Notes under the pieces: generated by a model
Seen by the model: the letters and a program-made list of their open reading frames with translations, nothing else
Database searches by the model: none
What the model was told of the DNA's origin: nothing
Program-made: the position numbers and the translations under genes
In this document: positions 1 to 8,305 of the stretch, piece by piece
Position numbering within the stretch: position 1 is the first letter of the stretch
How the letters are laid out: every line of letters begins with the position of its first letter
Source of the DNA: Dissophora ornata
Lineage: Eukaryota > Mortierellomycota > Mortierellomycetes > Mortierellales > Mortierellaceae
Assembly (NCBI GenBank): GCA_025201705.1
Contig: MU617126.1
Coordinates: 1 to 22,439 of the forward strand
DNA: 22,439 bases
Reading direction: 5' to 3'

Positions 1-45
1 CCCCCCTGACAACTAACACATGATCGTTAAAAAAAAAGTTGGCAG

Positions 46-810
46 GATCAACATTGGAGGCGCGAGGATCAACTTCCAGGACTTGGGCGGCCAGACAGAT
101 CTACAAACGATCTGGGAACGTTATTACCGAGAGTGTCATGCCATTGTCTTTGTGGTTGACTCTTCAGACCCAGAACGTATCGAGGAGTGTAAAAACGCCC
201 TTGGTAAAAAAAACAATGAACTTGTTGCGCAAAGTCAAAACGTCCTTGAGCTTGTGAGAAAAAACAAACGCCTGACCAATTCCTCCTCCTCCTCCTCCTT
301 TTCCTTTTCCTTTTCCTTGTATCCGCAATTACAGAAAAGGTGATTTTGGACGACACGGTCGAAGGTGTGCCTGTACTTATGCTGGCCAATAAGCAGGATG
401 TCCCCACAGCGCTTCGATTGGAACAGATCAAGGAGATCTTTAACCAGATTGCAGAACGACTCGGTGCCCGCGATTCTAGAGTCCTGCCCATCTCGGCACT
501 TGAAGGGTAAGGGCGAGGGTTTTTTTTCTTATTGAAGGGATGCGGATGTGTGTGTGTGATTAATAACACGACAAGACTTTGTTGTTCCTCCGCGCCTTCT
601 TTCTGTCCCTCTTTCGTTTTGTGAGAAAATACGAGTTGCTATTTTTCGGATGTCTGCTTTACTTATCTGTTTTACTCATTTTGCTCACCTGTTCGTTCAT
701 TTCCGTCATCATTTTGAAAAAGAACTGGAGTCAAGGATGCGGTTGACTGGCTGTTCTTGCGAGTCCAGAGAAACAAGGTCAACCGTCCACCGATCATCAT
801 TTCACAATAG
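46..810 (+). CDS. ARFRP1: ARFRP1/Arl3-type Arf-like GTPase, 5' end missing
   Basis: Small Arf-family GTPase of the Golgi; the family (human ARFRP1, yeast Arl3) recruits Arl1 and its golgin effectors to the trans-Golgi. I read three exons: 46-203, 335-506 and 723-810 (TAG stop). They give 138 residues after one split codon. About 55-60 N-terminal residues, with the P-loop and switch I, lie left of the window. Visible motifs are the G3 box DLGGQ, FVVDSSDPERIEEC, the guanine-specificity box NKQD in LANKQDVPTAL, the G5 box SAL in RDSRVLPISALEG, and the family-typical tail GVKDAVDWLFLRVQRNK. Positions 1-45 look like the end of an intron, with a CTAAC branch site at 13-17 and the AG at 44-45. Odd point: the conserved Trp before the G3 box (usual FWD) is Gln here (FQD). 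The gene is convergent with IVD. Assignment to ARFRP1 rather than another Arl rests on the C-terminal third. Confidence 0.9.
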
Positions 811-843
811 ATACCATCCATCCATCGCTGCCATGAACCGAAT

Positions 844-849
844 AATAAA
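844..849 (+). terminator. poly(A) signal of the ARFRP1-like gene
   Basis: AATAAA lies 34 nt after the TAG stop, inside the 152-bp spacer that this gene shares with the convergent IVD gene. It is a canonical hexamer at a plausible distance. No transcript evidence is available. Confidence 0.5.
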
Positions 850-940
850 AGAGTTCTATATTTTACAGATATGCCACACACTATATATTCCTGCTGGTTT
901 TTTTTTCCGTCTCTCTCTTTATATTCATATCTATATAATT

Positions 941-962
941 ATCTCTTCTTCTTCTTCTTCTT
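941..962 (-). repeat. (GAA)n tract directly after the IVD stop codon
   Basis: Read on the IVD strand, the TAA stop is followed at once by AAG repeated six times and AGA, then another in-frame TAA. It is a microsatellite in the 3' untranslated region. The same arrangement follows the next minus-strand gene (ERMP1-like). Confidence 0.7.
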
Positions 963-2667
963 TTAGTTCCTGTACTCCTTGTTGAACTCACGTCCGATCA
1001 ACATCCTCCTAATCTCAGAAGTACCAGCACCAATCTCATACAACTTGGCATCTCTCAAGATTCTACCGGTAGGGAAATCATTGATATAACCATTTCCACC
1101 CAAACATTGGATTGCATCCAACGCTACCTCGGTGGCACGTTCTGCAGAATACAAGATCACACCAGCACAATCTCGGTTGGAAGCATGTCCCTTATCACAG
1201 GCTCGAGCCGTTGCATAGACATAGGCCCTCGATGCATTCAACTTTGTATACATGTCTGCAATCTTGCCCTGAATCAATTGAAACTCGCCAATGGGTTGGT
1301 TGAATTGTTTACGTTGATGAACATAATCCAATGTGATATCCATGGCGTTTTGCATCAAACCCAATGGACCACCAGAAAGAACCAAACGTTCATAATCCAA
1401 ACCGGACATCAAGACGTATACACCCTTTCCGACTTGTCCCAAAACGTTTTCCTCTGGAACCTCACAATCTTCAAAGATGAGTTCACAGGTATTGGAACCA
1501 CGCATGCCCAACTTGTCAAGTTTCTTTCCTTGAGAGAATCCCTTCATGCCCTTTTCAATAATAAAGGCGGTGACACCCTTGGGACCGGCCTTGATATCGG
1601 TCTTGGCATAGACGACCAAAGTATCGGCATCGGGTCCGTTGGTGATCCACATCTTGGTACCGTTGAGGATGTAACGGTCACCCTTCTTGTCGGCCTGAAG
1701 TTTCATGGAGACCACATCCGAACCAGAGGTGTGCTCGGACATTGCCAAGGCACCGACATGGTCACCCGAGATCAACTATCATGTTTGAAGCAAAAAGATG
1801 TACACAAGGTTAAATATGATTCCTTTTTGGCATTTTTCTCACGCCAAAAGCAAAAATTCTTCTTTAGCAAAACACACATAACGGGGGGGGGTTCCCTTTC
1901 TTCATTTACCTTGGGCAAGTACTTCTTCTTCTGGGCATCGTTTCCGTTACGGTTAATCTGGTTGACACACAAGTTGGAATGGGCACCATAGGACAAGGCC
2001 ACCGATCCTGAGGCACGCGAGATCTCCTCCATGGCAATCGTGTGATCCAAGTATCCGAGACCCAAACCACCATACTCGGCAGGGACAGTGATTCCCAACA
2101 GACCCATGTCACCAAACTTCTTCCACATGTCCTAAAATAAACATGTTTTGTTTTGTGCATATGTTTTGTTTGTCAGAATAAATGGAAATTTTTTTTGCTT
2201 CATGCACTCAGCCATGTCGATTCCTGGAGTGTTTTTTTTTTTCTTCAAAACAAAAACGAAGGGAGTATGCAGAGAGAGGAATGAACCATTTACCATAGGG
2301 AAGGCATTCTCGCGGTCAATGTCCTGTGCGCGAGGAGCAAGTTCCTCCGTGGCGAAACGGTTCACAGCCAAACGGAATTCGTTCTGCTCTTCGGTCAAGC
2401 CAGCGACATCACTGTTGTACGACGAGTGGAATCGAACAGCGGTGGCCCGGACTCCAGTGTTGCGCTATATAAAGCGAAAACAAAATATAAACAAAAACAA
2501 ACAAGTCAGACCAATTTGTTGTCAGCCGAAGAGAAAACCCCCGGCAGAGGATGACAATATAACAATATATAAAAGACATCAACAAAAAAACTTGTTCGCT
2601 TTACAGCAGTGGAGGTCAAGCTTGGCAGACGGGTGGTGGCTCTCTGGAGGAAGGACTTGGCGAACAT
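963..2667 (-). CDS. IVD: isovaleryl-CoA dehydrogenase, mitochondrial
   Basis: FAD-dependent acyl-CoA dehydrogenase that oxidises isovaleryl-CoA to 3-methylcrotonyl-CoA in leucine breakdown in the mitochondrial matrix, passing electrons to ETF. Exons on the minus strand are 2605-2667, 2294-2464, 1910-2131 and 963-1775, all joined in phase 0. The 422 residues match the usual family length (about 420). The start [13 protein letters not shown] is basic and lacks acidic residues, as in a mitochondrial presequence. Family blocks include [85 protein letters not shown] and [16 protein letters not shown]. The catalytic base expected for IVD, the Glu in LDYERL, is present at about residue 281. The position used as base by most acyl-CoA dehydrogenases is Ala here (IGAGTSE, about residue 402), which is diagnostic of the IVD branch. 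Introns are 134-162 nt. Confidence 0.96.
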
Positions 2668-3018
2668 GGTTTACTTGAGGGGAAATGGGAGTGGGGAGGT
2701 TGGGAGATGGGAATTTGAAATGTGGAGAGAGAGAAAGAGAAAAAGAGATGAAAAGGTGCAGAATGAAATCAGAATCCGGACCGCAACATTCCCACGGTCG
2801 CGCCGCTCCTCCTCCTCCCTTCTCCGCATTATAAGGTATTTACACGTATGTGCCTCTTTGCCGGTGTACGTGAAGAGAAAAATTAAAAAAGCGTTTTTCC
2901 AGGCTTGTCGTACACACACGGATGGATCATATTCATATTGGGTTTTATTGTTACAAAAAAGGGGGGCTTTCTATTCTAAGGCTGAGATGGTCTTCTTCTT
3001 CTTCGCCTTCTTCTTCTT
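2668..3018 (-). promoter_or_regulatory. spacer: IVD promoter side and ERMP1-like 3' UTR
   Basis: This 351-bp spacer lies between the IVD start and the stop of the upstream minus-strand gene. Next to IVD (2710-2830) the IVD strand is C/T-rich. A TTATAAT-type sequence lies near 2828-2835, about 165 nt before the ATG. On the far side is the 3' UTR of the ERMP1-like gene. No open frame here looks like a gene. Confidence 0.4.
2944..2949 (-). terminator. poly(A) signal of the ERMP1-like gene
   Basis: AATAAA on the minus strand, 70 nt beyond the TAA stop at 3019-3021, in the sequence CAATAAAACCC. A canonical hexamer at a typical distance. Confidence 0.55.
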
Positions 3019-5329
3019 TTACAGATGGAACCGGCTCACCGTCGTTCCAAAATACGTCAACGCCACCCAATCCGGTCGCGTCGTCAAGATCTTGCGCATC
3101 ACTCCAATATCTCCACTTCCAATCAACTCCCTTTCCTCATCCCTTCCAAACCCTTCCGTCTCCATCGCCGTCAACTCAATCATCAACTTGTCATCCGGTC
3201 CCGAAGCCCTATACTCCAAATCCACTCTCCATCCATCACTCACATGTCCTCCTACATGTCGAATCACATAATGTGAGGGGTCCGTGAAGGGTTCAGACGA
3301 AGATAGAGACCAAGACACCAAATGGGTATCAAAACTTGCCACTGTCCAAATATAATCCGGATGAGAACACAACACTGTCAATCGACGGTACCCGGTCTCT
3401 GGATCATACGACACATTTTCGGCAATCAATCGAGGTGCTTGTTGAACAAACTCTGTCAATGGTCCCTTGGCATTCGCAATCGTCTCGTTCTGGGTTTGAC
3501 TCTTGATATAAGGTGTGGTATCGATCACATAGGATTCCAAGAATTGATTGAATGGGTAGATCGCATTCCAATCACCAGGGTTACTGTTGCCACTGCGGAA
3601 GACTGCCTTGGTCGAGAACATGTCCTCAAGTTCTGTCACGTAGGGGTCATAGAATGGACCTGGATCCGCATGAGCAATATACATCATGGACTCGCCCGAT
3701 GTCAAATTCCGAAGATGTTGCGCAAACACACGTTTCGGGTGTAATTCGTTATAAGGCGTGAGAAAGATCGAGGTGATCAACAAGATCATCACATGAGCCA
3801 CCAACAAGAATACCACCATCTTCTTCAACACCACAGTACCGAATCGATGTGTAAACGCCAAGACAGGAGGACAGAATACAAAGACAATGAATCCTGTCAA
3901 GACTGCCACAATATGATCCACGGGAGCATCTGCACCGATTCGACCTGTCAAGGGGATAAAAATATCCAATAAACTGAAGCATACAAATGAAAAATACGCT
4001 GTGGGCATCAGCGCACTCACAAAGTATGTTGCATAGTCAACACGGATCGCCGCTGCCATATCGATGTTGTCCTTCTTGGCCTCTGCAATACGTCGTTGGT
4101 TGAAAAACAAGGCCACAGTGCTGCTCAACGAGTAGAGTGCAAAGACGTAGCTGCTCGCAAATCCAGTATACGAGGCAAGACCGAGGCAGAGGGTGAAAAA
4201 GGTTTGAACCGCCGAGAGTGTGCTCAACTCATTAGCACCGGTACTGGCCTTCTTGTCGTGGAACAAGTACTGGACCAAGAACATGCCTGCAAGAGCTGTA
4301 GGACCAAAAAGAAGGCAGGACAACCATTCATGCGAGAACCATTGCATGGGTTTGCCCAACGATTGTAAAAAGATGACGGAAAGGTTGGGTAGTACCAAGG
4401 CGGCGAGGAATGAGAAAAAGATCGAGGTTGTTGCACGAAGAGTTGGACGGGAGGCTCGAGTGATGATGGCCAAGAGAGCAAGACCACCGATAACACTATG
4501 GATTTGCAAGGCAGTAGACAAGGAGTACGAGACAAAGAATTGGCCAAAGACATCAAAAAACACGACGCTGCTTGTTGGTTCCAAACCGACAAGATCGGCG
4601 GTCTCTGTCAGATAGGTGGCCAGGGCCAAGGTGTTTTCGCCCATATGTTGTGGTAAACCGGCCTCCATGTACGTATCGAGGTCGAGATGGGTATGATAGA
4701 GATAACTGTTCTTGTAAACAGCCATGTCCAGACCTGTCAAGTTGCCATGATCGACAAACTGACGGAAATCTGTATCGGAAAGAATCAATCCGGTGGCAAA
4801 GAGGTCGTTGGCGAGTACAGTGCCGTGTGGATAAGGAACAGTTCCGTAAGCATCGATCATGGCACGCGAGTTTGCTTGGAAGAGAATTTCGGGACCGGTG
4901 GTACCGCAAGCCTCCAAGTTGACCACCGCCCTCACTTGGTCCTTGAGTTCGTGAGCAGTGATGAAAGAGTGGGAGGCATCCTGAAGTGATTCTTCGCCAC
5001 CGTTGAACACTATTGGAAATGCAGGGACGCGGGGAAAAAAAAAAAAAAAAAAGTTAGAAATAATAACCAACAAGACAATCAAAACAATCAAGAGACACAT
5101 ATCAAAACGTACAAAAGACAATGCTGTTCTTCGTGGGAGCCGGTCGTTGCGACATGACACGAATGATTTCCATCATCACACCGACTCCGAGTGCATCATC
5201 GACCGCACCGGGTGAGCCTAGGGTGGTATCGTAGTGAGAATTGAGGAGGATCGAGTTTTGGTCACACTCGGGTCCACAGGAGAGTCGAACGATGATGTTG
5301 GTCATGTTGGTGTACATCTTCATGACAAC

Positions 5330-5375
<46 letters not shown>

Positions 5376-6809
5376 ATGGCGAGGGCAGTGAGCCGAGCAA
5401 TGATAATAGATTTCGAATGCCATTATTGCGAGATGGTTTTTTGCGTTGGTTGCCCGTGTCCGTGTCCGTGTCCGTCCGCGGGAAGGTGAACACAAACCGG
5501 TCAAGGGTCGATTGGTATTTGAGAATTCGCGGGAATGTTGTCGGGCGGTTGTTACACACAGACAACAAGTAGAGTTCACGACAGAACAACGAGAATAGAA
5601 CAACGAGAATAGAAAATGAGATGGTCGAAGAGAGGGACCATAAAAAAAAATATCCCCATCAAAACGAACGCCATAGTTAAGAAACGATCGAGATCGAACA
5701 CGCAAGTTTGTAAACAAAAGTAGGGAAAAAAAAAAAAAAAAAATGTAGTTTTTGGTTAGTTTTCCTGTTTTTTTCGGTGGTGGTTGGTGGCAGTGCACCC
5801 ATTTCATTCACAAAGATGCAGCAGCCCAATGTTAAATATTGTGGAATAGTAGAAACGGTAGAAATCTTATTAAAAAGATGACCAATATTGAATGTTTTGA
5901 ATTTTCCCTCCCCATTCGGGTAAAAGCTCTGCCCCAGAGGGCTGTTGTGAAGGCCAAGCAAAACTTGCCAAGAATGAAAAGGTGATCATCGAATCGCATC
6001 GCTTCCCTGCGCACACTCCCCCCCCACCCGCAAAATACATCTTTTTTCCTATCAGCTGCATATGCTGCTGTACATGTCGATCGATATCCCGAGTGAGGCG
6101 AAATACAGGTTCAACCAGTATTTCGCCACCACAAGGGTGTTCAGTGCTTGCCACTCTCGCCCCCACTCCTTTTCTCCTCAACTCGTATTTCCCAATTCCT
6201 CCTTCCCCCCCCCCCAAACCAGTTATTGGGATTGAATGAGAGAAAATAGCACTTGCCTTTGGACATAAAGTCAAAACGATGAGATCCATCTCCGACCTGG
6301 ACCCACATGTCAAAGTTGGGCAAAGCCAGATCACTTCCTGATGTTGCTGTTGTTGTTGCCTGTCTTCTCAATCCTGCCATCCGTGCGTCTTCTTTCAACT
6401 GCATCAATTCCTTGATCAAATACTTTTTCGCGTCCAATTCTTGTTCAGTTCCCACCACACGGTAACCAATATCCTCGGACAGATATCGAACCACTCGACG
6501 AACATTCGTTTCTGAGAATTGAATCTGACCCGTAGTAGGATGAATAGATTCATGAACAGGTGTGGGAAGACTGTAATGGATTTGATAGGTGATCAGAACA
6601 AGAAGGGTTAAGAAGCCAACCAAGATGGCCCAGGCACGGAAGATGGTCTTGAAGGGTGAGAAGGAGGAGTGGCCCTTGGAAGGTGGGAGAGCATGTTTGC
6701 TGTCGTCTAGCAGTAAGGAGGCAAGATCGTGATGACTGCTACTGCCAAGAGGATCGGGGGAAGCGGCGGTCTTGGAGTGGCGCTGCTTGAGCGCTTGAAG
6801 AGTCGCCAT
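3019..6809 (-). CDS. ERMP1-like membrane metallopeptidase, family M28
   Basis: Zinc metallopeptidase (M28) fused to a polytopic membrane half, as in animal endoplasmic reticulum metallopeptidase 1 and the fungal vacuolar membrane protease Pff1. Exons on the minus strand are 6257-6809, 5113-5328 and 3019-5009, giving 919 residues (human ERMP1 is about 900). Order: cytosolic tail with DLASLL at residues 28-33; one membrane segment at about 52-75; M28 domain. Expected metal ligands and base are visible: His216 and Asp218 in SHYDT, Asp228 in GAVDDA, the Glu262-Glu263 pair in NGGEES, Glu289 in NLEAC and His362 in YHTHLD. Several hydrophobic spans run from about 405 to 685, followed by a soluble tail to residue 919. 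Intron 1 uses a GC donor: only that choice keeps frame (phase 1) across SK-VVMKMYTN. Intron 2 (5010-5112) has donor GTACGT and a long T-run before its AG. I cannot tell ER from vacuole. Substrate is unknown. Confidence 0.92.
5329..6256 (-). other. 928-nt GC-AG intron of the ERMP1-like gene
   Basis: The donor is AAAG|GCAAGT, the classic consensus for GC-AG introns. The nearby GT (GGCAA|GTGC) would break the frame. The acceptor is the AG right after (AAC)15 on the gene strand, so no pyrimidine tract precedes it. The join gives RFDFMSK-VVMKMYTNMTNI, which lines up with the family without a gap, so I see no missing exon. The interior has T-runs, C-runs and short open frames but no recognisable gene. 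Confidence 0.75.
5331..5375 (+). repeat. (GTT)15 microsatellite at an intron acceptor
   Basis: Fifteen uninterrupted GTT units, i.e. (AAC)15 on the strand of the ERMP1-like gene. It ends directly at the AG that defines the 3' splice site of intron 1. Confidence 0.97.
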
Positions 6810-6965
6810 TTCTTTTTTTCTTTCCCACCTGGGAGAGAGGAGGAGGAGGAGGAAGGGAGGGAGGGAGGGGGAGAGCAGCGAAGAGTGATGGGAAAAGGAA
6901 GAGAGAGAAAAGAAGAGGGGAAAAAGAAGAAAAAGAACAAAGGATGGAGTCTTTATCGAGAGAGG
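6810..6965 (-). promoter_or_regulatory. pyrimidine-rich leader/promoter of the ERMP1-like gene
   Basis: On the gene strand these 150 nt are almost purely C/T, in blocks of CTCC, TTTTC and CCCT. They end in CTCTCTCCCAG at 6829-6839, 19 nt before the ATG. C/T followed by CAG resembles a 3' splice site, so a leader intron is possible; it could equally be a C/T-rich core promoter. A CCAAT box lies farther out at 7066-7070 on the plus strand. Confidence 0.4.
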
Positions 6966-8305
6966 TGAGAGGAGAGAGAGGGGACAACAGCCCTCGGGCC
7001 CCCATTCAATTCAATGCGATCATTGAATCGTTGATTGACTGATCCACTCGATAGGAGCAAAGAGACCAATCGAGCCACACCGCCCTTCGTTGCGCCCTGT
7101 TTTTTTTTCTTGTTTTCTTGTTTCCTTGTCACCCTTGTCTCCTGGGTGCTGATAGATGTGATGTCCATCACACGGACATGATCACTCATGGTGGTGGTGG
7201 TGCTGTTGTTGTTGTTAGAGTCCTCTCGTCAGAAAGTCGCAGGGGGATTAAAAATTTGAATTGAGCGACAAGGCTCGTTCCTCTGTCCTCCTCCGCCAGA
7301 GTAAAATGAGCTTCAAGGCTCGTTCCTTGGTCCTCCGCTGGAGTAAAATGTTCAGTAAGTTCCCTCAAAAAATATATATTCCCCTGCGACTTTCTTGCTG
7401 TTGTTGTTGTTGTCATTGTTATGGCTTCTCTATTCAGCCCTCTTTCCTGTGGTTGGTCGAGTGTCTGTCAGCTCCACTCTCCCCCTGTCTGATGAAGTCA
7501 TGTGCATTGTCCATCACGATCAATCAGCATTCCATCAGAGAATGAGCACAACCCCGCTTTGGTTCCTGAGCAGAGGCCATGTCCCTGGTCCGCACACTTT
7601 CTCGAGCTTAATTTTATTCTACACAAAATTATGCATCGTCCATTATTCCGTGCCTGTGTGTGTTCGTGTCTGACATGTCAGTCGCTCTCCTCTCTCCTAT
7701 CCTCTCTTTTCTGTGTTGCAAACAAGCGATCATGATGATGCCATGAGATACATCCACACGATTGGGTCAGTCGACAAAAAGGAAAATGGCCAGGTGGAAC
7801 CCATGCAATCAACCCCACACATGCACCCTCTCGTCCTTTTTCTTGTCCTTCTCATCCTTGGCTTTTGACCCCCCGCTCCAATCGCTGCTTTCCCCTTTTG
7901 GGTCGGCGATGAAATTACTGTTGCCTGCCCCACGTACACCTCACCTGCCCCACTCGTGTACAGATGCCACGCGATAAATCCTCACCCTAGACCCCTCATG
8001 TCTTGCTGTCCAACTATACGTGTCCCCGTAGATTGGAATAGTAAAAAAAAAAAAAAATACCCATCCACTCAAAAAAAGTACATGTCTACAGCCCAGATTC
8101 TTTAATAATACGCTTTTTGCGGGGGTTGTCTAGTTTTTTCTTTTCTTTTCTTTCTGTTCTAATATCTAAATCATTAACGCGGGAGGTGGAAGGGAACCGG
8201 TGCGGGTTTGGTTGGATGTAAAAAATAATAATACTAATAATGCCAAAAGGTAATGCGATGATCGTCGGAGAAGGAGAAAAAAAAAAGGAAAAGTATCATT
8301 TCTTT
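6966..8305. other. 1.3-kb spacer without a recognisable gene
   Basis: Between the 5' side of the ERMP1-like gene and the 3' end of the Sly41-like gene. Short open frames occur on both strands, but none shows family sequence, steady codon use or a credible start. Contents: a T-run near 7100; GGT/GTT microsatellites near 7189-7216 and 7396-7413; a 165-bp inverted-repeat element (7231-7395); C-rich low-complexity sequence near 7800-7960; an A-run near 8043-8056; and an AATAATAATACTAATAAT stretch near 8224 that is probably the 3' UTR of the Sly41-like gene. Confidence 0.6.
7231..7395. repeat. inverted-repeat element with an internal tandem duplication
   Basis: The ends are a perfect 15-bp inverted repeat: AGAAAGTCGCAGGGG at 7231-7245 and its complement at 7381-7395. 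Inside is an imperfect two-copy tandem repeat, 45 bp at 7262-7306 and 42 bp at 7307-7348; both copies share AAGGCTCGTTCCT and end in GAGTAAAA. Outside, both flanks carry TGCTGTTGTTGTTGTT (7201-7216 and 7396-7411). It could be a small non-autonomous DNA transposon (MITE-like) or a folded RNA. No clean target-site duplication touches the inverted repeats. Confidence 0.5.

Noticed and set aside
1107..1991. A 294-codon open frame on the plus strand across IVD
   Set aside because: It is antisense to the conserved IVD exons and runs through an IVD intron. It shows no family sequence of its own.
3019..5160. Extending the last ERMP1-like exon upstream to 5160 as one frame
   Set aside because: The extension translates a T-run to a phenylalanine run. 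A proper AG at 5010-5011 joined to the GTACGT donor at 5111 gives the family sequence SIVFLFNGGEE.
5262..5807. A 181-codon minus-strand frame with a run of asparagines inside the long intron
   Set aside because: The Asn run is just the (AAC)15 repeat read in one frame. The rest is T-run and low-complexity sequence with no conserved features.
5870..6334. A possible extra exon in the ERMP1-like intron (minus strand)
   Set aside because: The flanking exons join without a gap against the family, and this stretch holds no peptidase-like sequence.
7261..7545. A 94-codon plus-strand frame covering the tandem repeat at 7262-7348
   Set aside because: The repeat units are 45 and 42 bp, so the frame survives by chance. 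The start lacks context and the rest is a GTT microsatellite and random-looking sequence.
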